Source: Methanoregula sp. (GTDB lineage Archaea; Halobacteriota; Methanomicrobia; Methanomicrobiales; Methanospirillaceae). From it: 64,000 bases of DNA. Shown piece by piece: positions 17,499 to 27,153 of this stretch. The notes below the pieces were generated by a model, which worked only from the letters and a program-made list of their open reading frames with translations, was not told the origin of the DNA and made no database searches. Within the stretch, counting starts at the first letter, position 1. Every line of letters starts with the position of its first letter. Where the stretch lies: assembly GCF_028712425.1 (NCBI RefSeq), contig NZ_JAQTQD010000007.1, positions 1 to 64,000 on the forward strand, given 5' to 3'. Both the position numbers and the translations under genes were made by a program.

Positions 17499-18128
17499 TC
17501 ACCGGATTTTATCAGCCGCCGTGGCTGCAAGTGATTTTAAGAGTTCATAGTCCGTACTGGTGCCGGCCAGTGCAATCTTTTCGTACACGTTCTTTTTTGT
17601 GAAGATCACTGTATAGGTGACAACGGGAGTTATTCCGGAAGTGCTGACCTCGCGCCACGCGATGCTTCGGTCTCCTGTCTGCGGGAACGGCACCTGGTAG
17701 TCCGTCCGGCTGTCCTCTTCAGGAAGCAGTTTCTCTTTTTTTAGCGAGTACACGTCCCTGACGGTTTTCAGGGGATACACCGCAATCTCCTGGGTGATCA
17801 TCGTGATATCATTCAGGTCCGTGTCCATGCGGTAGTAGGTGACCTCGTATCCCTGCTGCCAGCCCAGGTCCCGGTACACCTGTCCCGCACTGGCATAGGA
17901 TGTGAACGTCCGGTCTTTCAGGCGATAGTCAGAAGGGAGGTCTTCTTTACTGAGTGCCAGGTCAGAAAGAGGTACCGATGCCACCGGGCTCTCGGGAGCA
18001 GGAGTGGGGACTGGTGTTACCAGGGTCTGGACTACCACGGGCGCCGGGACCTCGGCAACGCAACCGGCAGAGACAAGAAGGCAGATCAGGCCTGCCGGCA
18101 GAAACCACAGCCGGGAAGGTAATCCCAT
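17499..18128 (-). CDS. Secreted lipoprotein of unknown function
   Basis: 209 residues with a signal peptide and lipobox (LLVSAGCV) and a Pro/Thr/Val-rich tether (VVVQTLVTPVPTPAPESP). The rest is a globular domain (LALSKEDLPSDYRLKDRTF to the C-terminus) resembling small methanogen surface proteins. I prefer ATG 18128 because GGAG lies six bases before it and a TTTAAATT box sits about 26 bp upstream; ATG 18140 is the alternative. Its 3' part overlaps only the rejected N-terminal extension of the YkgJ gene. Confidence 0.6.
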   Translation of the reverse strand: MGLPSRLWFLPAGLICLLVSAGCVAEVPAPVVVQTLVTPVPTPAPESPVASVPLSDLALSKEDLPSDYRLKDRTFTSYASAGQVYRDLGWQQGYEVTYYRMDTDLNDITMITQEIAVYPLKTVRDVYSLKKEKLLPEEDSRTDYQVPFPQTGDRSIAWREVSTSGITPVVTYTVIFTKKNVYEKIALAGTSTDYELLKSLAATAADKIR

Positions 18129-18244
18129 AGCGTACTCCATGGAAGAAGGGGTTTAAATTATTGGTGGATGCCCCGGGTTCAATGCATAATTGCGCAAGCG
18201 CTATTATGCCGGGCCGCAGAAACCTTGCTTGGAGAGGAGTACAG

Positions 18245-18694
18245 ATGCCTTCAGCCAGTATTGCCATGCTTGACAAAGACCACCATATCCATATGGTCCC
18301 TGCAGAGCGGGTTCTTATGATGAGTATCGAGCATTCCGCGGCGAGAAAAATCGATAACGAGCGGTTCGAGATCGAATGCCAACTCAGGCTCTCGGTCGAG
18401 ACGTTCCCCCACCCGTTTTCAGACGTTATCCGGTTTACGTTTGCTGCAACTACAGTACCAGACCAGAAGATGATGACCGAGATAACGTTTGTCCAGAACC
18501 ATATAATAAAGTCCATCTTTGACAAGAACCTTGCCGGGGATATGACGGTCTGCGCCCCGGACGATCCCCGTTCCAGCGAGATCGGCATCACCATCTCGTC
18601 AGAGATCAAGGCACAGATGGCGGCTTCAAAGCAGTTCCGGGAAGTCCTTGCACGGAACGGTGCCCTGCCGGAATCTGTGGTCTTCACGCTGTAA
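18245..18694 (+). CDS. Conserved-looking protein of unknown function
   Basis: 149 residues, no signal peptide or membrane helix. I do not recognise the family. The sequence reads as a soluble alpha/beta protein (MLDKDHHIHMVPAERVLMM, ECQLRLSVETFPHPFSDVIRF, ISSEIKAQMAASKQFREVL). ATG 18245 is chosen because GGAG stands just upstream and the N-terminal extension in the track looks non-coding. It is divergent from the lipoprotein gene. Confidence 0.55.
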   Translation: MPSASIAMLDKDHHIHMVPAERVLMMSIEHSAARKIDNERFEIECQLRLSVETFPHPFSDVIRFTFAATTVPDQKMMTEITFVQNHIIKSIFDKNLAGDMTVCAPDDPRSSEIGITISSEIKAQMAASKQFREVLARNGALPESVVFTL

Positions 18695-18806
18695 CAGGGC
18701 GGTCCGTGTACAGCGGGGGTTATGCGAAACGCGCATCCCGATAAATATCTTTTTCCCGTGTCAGGTCGAACAACTAGCATCCAGAAAAAACTTCAGGCGT
18801 GATTGT

Positions 18807-20117
18807 ATGGGCGATCCAGAACTTTACCGTGGTGAACAGGTCCTGTTGAGGACACCGGGGGTGCACGTCAAGTCGATCCCGTTTGAGGGCATCCTCACCA
18901 ACATGCGTATCATTCTCGTTGACCGTGCGAAGAACATCCTCCCGACAAGGGAGGTCGCATACGACATGATCATGGAGGCCGAGATTGGAGAGAACGCGAT
19001 TGGCGACGAGATCCTTACCCTTACCGTCCAGACTGCAACCGGCGAGAACCGCCAGATGATCCTGACCTTCCCGCAGCGGCAGGGCGGCACCCGGTCACGC
19101 GAGCGTGATGAATGGGTACGGATCATCCAGCAGGAGGTCTCCGCTGCCCGTAACGCAGCAGTGCACGACGCGGTCACCGCCCCGCAGACTGTTTCAGTGA
19201 GACGGAGTGCCCCGGCAGAAGCGTACGAGAGCCCGGCCCCGGAAGATCCTGCGGGGGCATCACCTGACGAGATCGTATACTGCACGAAATGCGGGAACCG
19301 TGTTCTTACCGATTCCGCGTTCTGCAACAAGTGCGGCACGCCCATTGTCGCACCTGCCCCGGCTTCCCGGCAGGCACCCCCGCCAGCCCGGTCACCTGCC
19401 TATGAAAAAGCCGCGGCAGGTGTTCCCATGGACTCCCCGCGATCATCACAGCCCCCGGCGGCCAGCCCCGCCACACCCCCGCAGAAGCCGGCAAAGAAGG
19501 GATTCTTATCCGGTATCCTGGGTGGAGGGAAGAAGAAGGCAGCACCCCGGCCGGCAGTTCCTGCACCGGCAAGGAGACCCCGGCGAAGCATGATGCCGGG
19601 AAAGAACGTCATCATGGGGGGAATCATCGTCATTGTCCTCATCGTGCTGCTTGCAGCAGCTGCATTTGTTGTCCTGCCGATGCTCTCGTCCGGTCCTTCT
19701 TCTGAAGGAGAGCCCACGACACCGGGTGAACCTGTGGCAGGAGAGACACCATCGGGCAGCAGCGCTGCTGAACCATCCAGGCCTCTGAGCAACACCGGTG
19801 TAGCCTCCATCACGGTAAAGGAGACCACTGCTCCCACCGTTCCCGTCTCCGGTGTGTGGGTTATGATTAATTACATTGGCAGTTACAAGGGGACATACGG
19901 GATGTCATCGGATCTCCAGAAACTGGAAGATTCCGGTTCCCGGCTCTATGAAGTAGTGAATGCAACAGGAACCGTCCAGGCCGATGTTGAGAAGAAGGAC
20001 AGTTCCACAAAACACGAGCTCTCGGTTGCGATCTACAAGGACGGGGCACTCCTGAAAAGCGACGCCACCAAGGAATCCTACGGGAAGGTAAGCATCTCTG
20101 CCGATGCCGGAAGTTAA
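18807..20117 (+). CDS. PH-like domain / zinc-ribbon / membrane protein
   Basis: 436 residues with clear modules. Residues 1-110 form a PH-like domain (GEQVLLRTPGVHVKS, GILTNMRIILVD, DEWVRIIQQEV). A zinc ribbon follows at about 155-180 (YCTKCGN...FCNKCGTPI), then a long Pro/Ala-rich linker, a transmembrane helix at about 275-300 (VIMGGIIVIVLIVLLAAAAFVVLPML) and an extracellular C-terminal domain (SGVWVMINYIGSYKGTYG). This layout suggests a cytoplasmic sensor joined to an outside domain. The start lies well inside the track ORF. Confidence 0.65.
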   Translation: MGDPELYRGEQVLLRTPGVHVKSIPFEGILTNMRIILVDRAKNILPTREVAYDMIMEAEIGENAIGDEILTLTVQTATGENRQMILTFPQRQGGTRSRERDEWVRIIQQEVSAARNAAVHDAVTAPQTVSVRRSAPAEAYESPAPEDPAGASPDEIVYCTKCGNRVLTDSAFCNKCGTPIVAPAPASRQAPPPARSPAYEKAAAGVPMDSPRSSQPPAASPATPPQKPAKKGFLSGILGGGKKKAAPRPAVPAPARRPRRSMMPGKNVIMGGIIVIVLIVLLAAAAFVVLPMLSSGPSSEGEPTTPGEPVAGETPSGSSAAEPSRPLSNTGVASITVKETTAPTVPVSGVWVMINYIGSYKGTYGMSSDLQKLEDSGSRLYEVVNATGTVQADVEKKDSSTKHELSVAIYKDGALLKSDATKESYGKVSISADAGS

Positions 20118-20270
20118 CGTGCGGCCCTTCCGGTAGTGGCAAGTGCATCAACAACCATTTCACCACCCTCTTTTTGACAAACGCAATGCCGGGAATAAAA
20201 AACTCCCTCGCGCTCTGTTCATTCTCCCCATCTTTTATCCTGAGGAGATCAATACTCCTGCGGTGATACT

Positions 20271-20903
20271 ATGACCACACCCGATCTGTTTCCCCGGAAG
20301 GTCCCTTTCAAACCTTCACCGGCATTTGTTCCCTGGTTTATAATCGATTTCATCCTCTTCCTTGGTCTCATTGCCTGCTGTACAGTCCTCCCCATGGTCC
20401 TGGCAGCCGGCCCGGAGATCGATCCTGTCGTCACAGGCGCAGTTCTTGTTGGATTCCTTATCATCACCGTCCTCTTTATTGCCTGGACCCGGCTCTATTA
20501 CGCCACCATGGAGTACGAACTTCACGACGACGAGATGCGCTGGCGCCGTGGCGTCTGGTTCCGGACAACCGGGATCGTTCCCTATAACCGGATCACGAAC
20601 CTCGACCTGAAACAGGGCCCGGTCATGCGCTGGCTGGGGATCTCCACGATCTCCATCCAGACCGCGGGGTATTCAGGCCAGGCGGTTCCCGAGATCCGGA
20701 TCGAGGCCATCGAACATGCAGAAGAACTCCGGGAGATCCTCCGCGGCTCTGTCCGTGCGTGCAGTGGCACAAACGACGGCACGGGGACCGGCGCGAATGT
20801 TTCTTTGGCTCCCGGATCTCCGGTTGCAACAACCGGCACAAGCATCCTGATCCTGGACGAACTCAAACGGATCCGCCAGCTGCTGGAACAGCAAAAAAGA
20901 TAA
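20271..20903 (+). CDS. bPH2-domain (YdbS-like) membrane protein
   Basis: 210 residues. Two transmembrane helices (PWFIIDFILFLGLIACCTVLP and VTGAVLVGFLIITVLFIAW) lead to a bacterial-PH domain with the signature YATMEYELHDDEMRWRRGVWFRTTGIVPYNRITNLDLKQGPVMRWLGISTISIQTAG. The C-terminus is a short coiled segment. GGTGAT precedes the ATG. Function is unknown; it follows another PH-like membrane protein, which hints at a shared envelope role. Confidence 0.8.
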   Translation: MTTPDLFPRKVPFKPSPAFVPWFIIDFILFLGLIACCTVLPMVLAAGPEIDPVVTGAVLVGFLIITVLFIAWTRLYYATMEYELHDDEMRWRRGVWFRTTGIVPYNRITNLDLKQGPVMRWLGISTISIQTAGYSGQAVPEIRIEAIEHAEELREILRGSVRACSGTNDGTGTGANVSLAPGSPVATTGTSILILDELKRIRQLLEQQKR

Positions 20904-20908
20904 TTGTT

Positions 20909-21826
20909 TTATTGTTTCTTTTCAAGGATTTGGGCAGCCGGTCCTTTCCTTTTTTTCTGCCATGTGTAGATCCAGTACCCGATCGCGCCGATGATAACAA
21001 GCGGGAGGAGCGTGAAGAAGAGAACGATCAACGCGTCGATCATTCCGAGGAACCCGTCAATCCCTTCATTGATTGCTGACACGAAATCATGGCCTGCCTG
21101 CCCGCCAACCGGTTCAGGCTCCTGGAGATAGACCGTGATGGTTGAGAGATCGATCCTGCTGTCGAGATAATTCAGCCGGCCATTGAGCCGGTCAAGTTCG
21201 GTCTGAACCCGGTCGATCTGTTCCTGCACCTTGATGATGTCCTCAACCCGGGTGCTCTGTTTCATGATCGCATTGTACTGCGCGAGCTGGTTGGTGTACG
21301 AAGCCTTCCGTGCCTCGAGATCGACATACTGCTCGGTCACGTCCTGTCCGCTCGTGGATATCGACTTGAGCGTTCCGAGGCCTTTTACCCCTTCAATAGC
21401 TGTATCGAATGATGCCTGGGGAATACGAATGGTCACCGTTCCCGTGAGCTGGTTCTGATAATTCTTACGGATGCTTGTCGATGAGAGGTATCCCCCGCTG
21501 GACGTTGCAAGGGACTTGAGCGATTCTGCGGCCCCGGTAACATCCCTGACCTCCACGGTCATATCAGCGGTCTTGATGATCTTTGTCTCGACTGTGGCGG
21601 AATCCGCGCCGTAATTACCCGAGGTAGGTGCAGGCATGGGGGTTGCGGCCACAGATCCACTGATTTTCTGTGGTGTGCCGCCCCATCCGTTGTCATAGAC
21701 CACCTCGGTCCGTACACTGTCCTGCGATGTTGTATACCCGGAGGCTTGGGTGCGGAGTCCTGTACAGCCCGCTGCAGCGGCAACGGCAATGCAGATGATC
21801 AGGAGCACGATGACTTTCTGGTTCAT
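20909..21826 (-). CDS. DUF4349 lipoprotein
   Basis: 305 residues: lipobox (AAAAAGCTG), a DUF4349 domain (KTADMTVEVRDVTGAAESLKSLATSSGGYLSSTSIRKN, VTIRIPQASFDTAIEGVKGLGTL), a coiled coil (KVQEQIDRVQTELDRLNGRLNYLDSRI) and a C-terminal transmembrane helix (LIVLFFTLLPLVIIGAIGYWIY). This matches the usual DUF4349 layout. Function is not known. A TTTATATTTT box about 26 bp upstream of the ATG suggests a short leader. Confidence 0.85.
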   Translation of the reverse strand: MNQKVIVLLIICIAVAAAAGCTGLRTQASGYTTSQDSVRTEVVYDNGWGGTPQKISGSVAATPMPAPTSGNYGADSATVETKIIKTADMTVEVRDVTGAAESLKSLATSSGGYLSSTSIRKNYQNQLTGTVTIRIPQASFDTAIEGVKGLGTLKSISTSGQDVTEQYVDLEARKASYTNQLAQYNAIMKQSTRVEDIIKVQEQIDRVQTELDRLNGRLNYLDSRIDLSTITVYLQEPEPVGGQAGHDFVSAINEGIDGFLGMIDALIVLFFTLLPLVIIGAIGYWIYTWQKKRKGPAAQILEKKQ

Positions 21827-22050
21827 ACTAGTCCATCGTGGCAGAAAATATAAAAACCCGCCGTATACTGCGATTTTTTTGGCACTTATGGAGAAATCCT
21901 GTACCAGGTAATGGCATATTTATTGTTTGGTATCGCTGCGTCTCAAAATGATGTATCTTCATCGTACCTGTCCCTGGATTACCTGTCGCTTCTCCCAGTT
22001 CAGTCACGGCATTTTTTATACATCGACAGGCGATACTTCAATGATGCAGT

Positions 22051-22668
22051 ATGACAAATGATCAACCCATGGAAGAGAATGCACCAAAGAAACCGGAGAA
22101 CGCTCTCCAGCTCGAAGCGCTGGGACTCGAAGACCTTGCGCGGGAACTCCGCAACAACACCGATCCCCTCGTGCGGCAGTACGCTGCCTATCTCCTGGGA
22201 AAGGCCCACAATCCCTACGCCATCCAGCCGCTTATCGAAGCCCTTGCGGATTTTGACAAATCTGTCCGGGAGCAGGCGACCCTTGCACTTTCAAGGATTG
22301 GAAAGGCTGCAATAGAGCCCCTTGCCGAAGTCATGCATGAGCCAAAGTGGCAGACCCGGTACCGCGCTGCCGAAGCTCTTGGCAGGATTGCAGACGAAAA
22401 TGCGGTAAAACCCCTCATCCAGGCACTGAAGGACAACCGTGACCACGTGCGCTACATGGCGGCAAAGGGCCTGAAGCAACTGGGGGACTCCAATGCAATC
22501 GAGCCCATGGTCATCCTCCTCAAAGACGAGAACCCGTACGTGAAGATGATGGCTGTCAGAGCACTCGGCACCATTGGCGGAGATAAAGCATCCGATGCGC
22601 TGAAGGCTGCGCTGGCGGAAGAGAAAGACGAGAAGATCCGAAAAGCAATTACTGAAGCGCTCCAATAA
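22051..22668 (+). CDS. HEAT-repeat (PBS lyase-like) protein
   Basis: 205 residues made of about five HEAT-like units of roughly 31 residues with the consensus (V)RxxAAxxLGxxxxxxAIxPLIxAL, e.g. VRQYAAYLLGKAHNPYAIQPLIEAL and VRYMAAKGLKQLGDSNAIEPMVIL. Such proteins are binding scaffolds; no enzyme activity is implied. A TTTTTTATAC box lies about 35 bp upstream. Confidence 0.85.
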   Translation: MTNDQPMEENAPKKPENALQLEALGLEDLARELRNNTDPLVRQYAAYLLGKAHNPYAIQPLIEALADFDKSVREQATLALSRIGKAAIEPLAEVMHEPKWQTRYRAAEALGRIADENAVKPLIQALKDNRDHVRYMAAKGLKQLGDSNAIEPMVILLKDENPYVKMMAVRALGTIGGDKASDALKAALAEEKDEKIRKAITEALQ

Positions 22669-22747
22669 TTCATCCGGGGTCCTTATGACCATTGGTGCAT
22701 GCACCACGTAAAACTAAAAAGATCTCTTTTTTATTATCGTAAATGAT

Positions 22748-22906
22748 ATGAAAAATGACTGGATCGCGACCGTACGGGATCATGGACAGATAATCCCGTT
22801 CCTGCCCGAAGTTCAGGCACCCGGCCGCTATTCTATCCTTTCAGCTCCGGCGCGGACCGGGTTGCTGTCTGGAGCATACCAGAAAGCGAGTGGCTCGAAT
22901 GGTTAA
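22748..22906 (+). CDS. Possible 52-residue ORF ahead of the histidine kinase
   Basis: Not in the ORF track. ATG 22748 opens 52 codons (MKNDWIATVRDHGQIIPFLPE... to ...QKASGSNG) ending at a TAA that overlaps the kinase ATG by 8 nt, a typical coupling overlap. There is no clear Shine-Dalgarno and no recognised family, so it may be chance or the relic of a longer gene. Confidence 0.3.
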   Translation: MKNDWIATVRDHGQIIPFLPEVQAPGRYSILSAPARTGLLSGAYQKASGSNG

Positions 22907-25046
22907 AGAAAAAAGTTCCCGGAGATCGAACCGGTCTTTTTCCTTTTATATCCTCATCTTCATGGTCCTTTTGATCGTCTGTATTGTCGGCCTTCTCACC
23001 GTCAATGCTTATGTCTTCACAAGAGAGAACTTCGACCGTGAATACCAGAACCTGGAGAGCCAGACGGAATGGAATGTTGTCGAGGCATTACGTCTGACCG
23101 ACACCGCGACAACGATCCTCGATGACAGCCTGAACGACAAGATGCGGGACGGGCTCAACAAGGTCAATGTCGAGTATGAGCGTGTCAATGGCGATCCCTC
23201 ACAGATGAATCTTACCGCGCTGAAAGCAGCACTGGGGACCGGGTATGATATCTATATCATTGATGAGAATGGCGTGATTGTCGAGACAACGTACCTGCCT
23301 GAAGTTGGCCAGGACTTCCGGTCCATCCCCTACTTTTACCAGTACCTGACAAAGATCCGGAATGCGGAAGGATTCTTTCCCGATCGCGTTGTCCATGAGC
23401 TTCTCGGGGCAGGGCAGTACCGGAAATACGCGTACATGCCTACGGCTGACCACAGGTATGTACTTGAACTCGGGCTTGGCGGGGAGTCCTTTGATGCTGT
23501 CAACGATGCACTGGACGATCACAAAAATGTGAAAAAAATCATCATGTCTAATCCGTATGTCGAGGATTTCACCACCTTCAATACGCTTGGTTTGCGTGTC
23601 AGCAACAATACAGCTCCCCCCGAACCGGTAAAGAGCCAGCTTGCGGAAGTGATCCGCACGCGGGCGAACCTTGAGATTGTCGATACGGCGAATTCACGGA
23701 CAACGCATTACCTGTTCATCGATCTCCATGACACCCTGTACGGGTCGGATCCCAGCAGGATCGTGATGATCACGTATAATACACAGTTGATCGAGGATGC
23801 TCTCAACAACCTGCTGATCTATCACATCGTTGTTGCGCTGATCGCAATCATCACCGGCTGTATTATGGCATTTTTCCTTTCCCGGCACATGACCCAGCCA
23901 ATCCAGGCTATTGTCGAAGATGTTGACATCATTGCCCGGGGCAACCTCAACCACCGGATCCGTGAGACAAGAAACATCGAGTTTGCGATTCTTGAAAATG
24001 GTATCAACACCATGGTCGATTCGCTCAAAGCCGCGTTCCAGAAGATGAAGGATGACGAGATCTTCCAGAACGAGATGATCGATCAACTCCCGGTGGCCAT
24101 CTTCATCACCCGGGCTTCTGACGGGAAATATATTTTCTGGAATAAGATGAGCGAGAACCTGTTTGGGATCCCTGCATCAGAGACCCTCGGGAAGACCGAT
24201 GCGGAGCTCTTCTCTCCTGACGTTGTCACCGCGATCCAGGAGGAGAACAGCGGGATCTTCTCCCGCCCCGGAGAAGTCCGCAATAAAATTATTTCAAAAC
24301 GGGACAACGGCGGAACGATCATCCACATGATCATTGTCCCGGTCTTTGACTCGCACGGGACTCCCCAGTATCTCCTGGGGATCTCTGAGGATGTCAGCCA
24401 GCAGAACATCAACCTCAAGATGGACCTCCTCTTTTCCATAACGCGGCACGACATTCTCGACAACCTGTCGGTTATCATGAACCATCTCGAACGGGCCCAG
24501 CTCAAGAACACGCACGAGGAGATGCAGCAGTTCTTTGACAAGACGGTCGGGTCTATCGAGTCCATCCGCAACCAGATCGCGTACATGAGAGCGCTCCAGG
24601 AACTGGGTTTCATCTCTCCCAAATGGCAGCGGGTGGAGCAGGCGTTCCGCGATGCGGTTCTCCTCCTGCCACAACATCGTGCATCCATCAAAACGGAAGC
24701 GCGGGAAGTGGAGATCTTTGCCGATCCCCTTCTGCCGCGTGTCTTTTTCAACCTGCTGGAGAATTCTCTTCGCAACACTACCCTTGCCAAACCGGAGATC
24801 ACCCTGTTCACGAAGAGGGAACCCGATGATCTGCTCATCGTATATGCCGATAATGGCTACTCGATCCCGGCAGACGTAAAAGAGAAGATCTTCGAAGGGG
24901 GCGTTGACACCGGCCCAATACGGAGCCTCTTCCTTATCCGCGAGCTGCTCGGGTTCACCGGAATTACGATACGGGAAACCGGGACTCCAAAAACCGGGGT
25001 CCGGTTCGAGATCCGGGTGCCAAAGGGGAAATACCGCTTCCTGTAA
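22899..25046 (+). CDS. Membrane sensor histidine kinase (Cache-HAMP-PAS-HK)
   Basis: 715 residues. One transmembrane helix near the N-terminus (FYILIFMVLLIVCIVGLLTV) leads to a large extracytoplasmic Cache-like domain, then a second helix (IVVALIAIITGCIMAFFL), HAMP (SRHMTQPIQAIVEDVDIIARGNLNHRI), PAS (LPVAIFITRASDGKYIFWNKMSENLFGI), a methanogen-type phosphoacceptor box (SITRHDILDNLSVI) and an HATPase domain. The N box (NLLENSLRN) is present, but G1 reads DNGYSIP and G2 is short, so ATP binding may be altered. No response regulator is adjacent. ATG 22899 is preferred to GTG 22890. Confidence 0.88.
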   Translation: MVKEKSSRRSNRSFSFYILIFMVLLIVCIVGLLTVNAYVFTRENFDREYQNLESQTEWNVVEALRLTDTATTILDDSLNDKMRDGLNKVNVEYERVNGDPSQMNLTALKAALGTGYDIYIIDENGVIVETTYLPEVGQDFRSIPYFYQYLTKIRNAEGFFPDRVVHELLGAGQYRKYAYMPTADHRYVLELGLGGESFDAVNDALDDHKNVKKIIMSNPYVEDFTTFNTLGLRVSNNTAPPEPVKSQLAEVIRTRANLEIVDTANSRTTHYLFIDLHDTLYGSDPSRIVMITYNTQLIEDALNNLLIYHIVVALIAIITGCIMAFFLSRHMTQPIQAIVEDVDIIARGNLNHRIRETRNIEFAILENGINTMVDSLKAAFQKMKDDEIFQNEMIDQLPVAIFITRASDGKYIFWNKMSENLFGIPASETLGKTDAELFSPDVVTAIQEENSGIFSRPGEVRNKIISKRDNGGTIIHMIIVPVFDSHGTPQYLLGISEDVSQQNINLKMDLLFSITRHDILDNLSVIMNHLERAQLKNTHEEMQQFFDKTVGSIESIRNQIAYMRALQELGFISPKWQRVEQAFRDAVLLLPQHRASIKTEAREVEIFADPLLPRVFFNLLENSLRNTTLAKPEITLFTKREPDDLLIVYADNGYSIPADVKEKIFEGGVDTGPIRSLFLIRELLGFTGITIRETGTPKTGVRFEIRVPKGKYRFL

Positions 25047-25191
25047 GTGTCAGCATGTTCAGATTTAATGGAAGAGCACCCCGGGCTTATCATACCCACG
25101 GCGGAGTTTGCGCGGGGACTCTGCAGCAATGCAATGACTCAAATACGTGGATTGGGATACTATCCACAGACCCCCTTCTGGAGGAACTTTT

Positions 25192-25809
25192 ATGGAATCA
25201 AAACTCTATACCCTGCCGAAACTGCCGTATGATTACAAGGCACTGGCGCCGTATATGTCGGAGGAACAGCTCACCCTGCACCACACCAAGCACCACCAGG
25301 CGTACGTGACCGGTGCGAATGCTATCTTCGAAAAGCTGGACAAGGCACGGAAGGAGAAAACGGACCTTGACATGAAAGCCACGTTAAAGGAGCTCTCGTT
25401 CCATATCGCGGGCTTCCGTCTCCACAACCTCTTCTGGGAGAACCTTGCGCCCGCGGGAAAGGGCGGGGGCGGCGTCCCGAAAGGTGAACTTGCCAAAGCG
25501 ATCGATGGTGAGTTCGGCAGCTTCGACCGGTTCAAAAAGGAGTTCACGCAGGCCGCATCCAGCGCTGAGGGATCCGGGTGGGCTGTACTGACCCATTGCA
25601 TGAAAACCAACCGGCTCATTATCATGCAGGTGGAGAAGCACAACGTGAACCTTGTCCCCGGGTTCCGGATTCTCATGGCCCTCGATGTCTGGGAGCACGC
25701 ATACTATGTCGATTACAAAAATGACCGTGCGAAATTCATCGAAGGGTTCTGGAATATCGTGAAGTGGGATTCTGTGAATGCACGCTATATCAGCCACATA
25801 AAGAAATGA
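25192..25809 (+). CDS. sod: Superoxide dismutase (Fe/Mn family)
   Basis: 205 residues. The four metal ligands are visible: His in [11 protein letters not shown], His in [10 protein letters not shown], and Asp/His in [15 protein letters not shown]. The N-terminal [19 protein letters not shown] is family-typical. GGAGGAAC lies 7 nt before ATG 25192, fixing the start. Iron use is likely in a methanogen but cannot be told from sequence alone. It gives an anaerobe protection on exposure to oxygen. Confidence 0.95.
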   Translation: MESKLYTLPKLPYDYKALAPYMSEEQLTLHHTKHHQAYVTGANAIFEKLDKARKEKTDLDMKATLKELSFHIAGFRLHNLFWENLAPAGKGGGGVPKGELAKAIDGEFGSFDRFKKEFTQAASSAEGSGWAVLTHCMKTNRLIIMQVEKHNVNLVPGFRILMALDVWEHAYYVDYKNDRAKFIEGFWNIVKWDSVNARYISHIKK

Positions 25810-25945
25810 TCGCGGTTGCCCTGCAACCCGACCGTTCAGGATCAATTCCCCTCTTTTTTTCATTGAACCTGCAGGTTCCCTGATCGTACCCGCAGGATTT
25901 TTACAATTAATATCCTGTTTGCCCCAACACTCACGCGATACATCC

Positions 25946-26092
25946 ATGTCAGATGGCTATTCAATCCGGAGATATCGCCGCAGGACCTCCCTGGGATCAG
26001 CGGAGACCAACCGGTGGCGCAGTTCTGTCCTGATGGCGGTCATGGCCCTCGCAGGCATGGCCGGAATCCTGCTCGCGGTGCTCTGTGCCTGA
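25946..26092 (+). CDS. Small single-span membrane protein (48 aa)
   Basis: Too short for the ORF track. ATG 25946 opens MSDGYSIRRYRRRTSLGSAETNRWRSS followed by one hydrophobic helix (VLMAVMALAGMAGILLAVLCA) and stop. A positively charged cytoplasmic head plus one helix is typical of real small membrane proteins. A TATA-like TTAATAT box lies about 30 bp upstream. No family recognised. Confidence 0.45.
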   Translation: MSDGYSIRRYRRRTSLGSAETNRWRSSVLMAVMALAGMAGILLAVLCA

Positions 26093-26173
26093 AAAGAGAT
26101 GGTTCTGGTGCATCTTAGTGACTTTTAGTGTTTGCACTATCGTTGGTGCAAAACGAGATGTGAAGATTGAAAA

Positions 26174-26725
26174 TTAATGAAAGGCCACAGATTCCAATAT
26201 TTGTCTCGTAATTAAAATTTTATCATCGGCTGCTGTGAGTAATTCATCATGAACAGAAAAATCAGAATAATAGAGTTTTACAAGAACGCCAGCATCTTTT
26301 GCAGTTTGAATGGCAGGAACAAAATCGCTATCACCTGCAATTAGGATTGCAGTTCCAATATTTCTTGTCCAACTCAATTGTGCCAAATCTACAGCCAGTA
26401 AAACATCCATCCTTTTTTGTCTGAAATCAACTTCCCCACGCTCGTTATAATATTTTTGTAATCTTCCCAACTTAATTTGGAATCTTGATAGTTGTTCTAA
26501 TCTGTGGAGAAATTTGCTCATATTTGCGTATTTTTGTTTTTCAATTTCAGTTGGGGGAGAACTTTGGTAGGGCATACAATTGTAATAATATGTTCGTAAT
26601 CTTTCACAATCTCCACACACCAAATCTGAAAATTTTTCATAATCTATTCTACGGCCGGGTAAAACAGCAAGAAGGAGTTTGTTTAGATATCCACCATCGA
26701 TTAGAACAACAGCTCTACCATTCAA
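26174..26725 (-). CDS. NYN-domain (PIN-like) ribonuclease-type protein
   Basis: 183 residues with the NYN/LabA layout of a PIN-like RNase: AVVLIDGGYLNKLL with the first acidic residue, QKRMDVLLAVDLAQLSW with the second, and AILIAGDSDFVPAIQTAKDAG with the GDSDF motif. The three acidic positions are intact. The start is a TTG at 26725 with GGTGG upstream; no in-frame ATG fits. The gene and its flanks are clearly AT-richer than the neighbours, suggesting transfer. Target RNA is unknown. Confidence 0.75.
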   Translation of the reverse strand: MNGRAVVLIDGGYLNKLLLAVLPGRRIDYEKFSDLVCGDCERLRTYYYNCMPYQSSPPTEIEKQKYANMSKFLHRLEQLSRFQIKLGRLQKYYNERGEVDFRQKRMDVLLAVDLAQLSWTRNIGTAILIAGDSDFVPAIQTAKDAGVLVKLYYSDFSVHDELLTAADDKILITRQILESVAFH

Positions 26726-27119
26726 AAAAAACCACCAATTAATGAATTACTATCGTTCCAAAAGGGACGATAGCGATTATAATGATTATAGATATAGACG
26801 AATTCAATATATCAAATTATCGCATTATCAATACAATGAATTGTCAATGACCAATTGATCGAGTGAAAAAGAATTTGTTTTGATTTTGTCGCCAACCCAA
26901 TCATAAATATCCATCGATTCCCTGTTAAACCAATCTTAATACGGACCATCTTTGCCGATGTCAAGTGATTTTCATTATTTTTTTAAGAGAATCTAATCAA
27001 TCACTACTTCACATTGATCTTATATTGATGGATTAAAAATAGTGTTGAGTCACGCCGCACACCTCGCCACGTTTCACGTCATGAAGTCACGAGGATGCAC
27101 CAGAACCAAAGAGATCGAA
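26726..27119. other. AT-rich gene-free gap
   Basis: No ORF of note. The only structure I see is a hairpin CTATCGT-N10-ACGATAG at about 26750-26773, just upstream of the NYN gene on its coding strand. It could bind a regulator or fold in the leader RNA. Confidence 0.5.
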
Positions 27120-27120
27120 T

Positions 27121-27128
27121 TTTAAATA
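27121..27128 (+). promoter_or_regulatory. TATA box of the ArsR-like / Hsp20-like operon
   Basis: TTTAAATA centred about 29 bp before the ATG at 27154 predicts a leaderless or nearly leaderless mRNA. Confidence 0.55.
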
Positions 27129-27153
27129 GGAATCACACTAACATAATGTAAAC

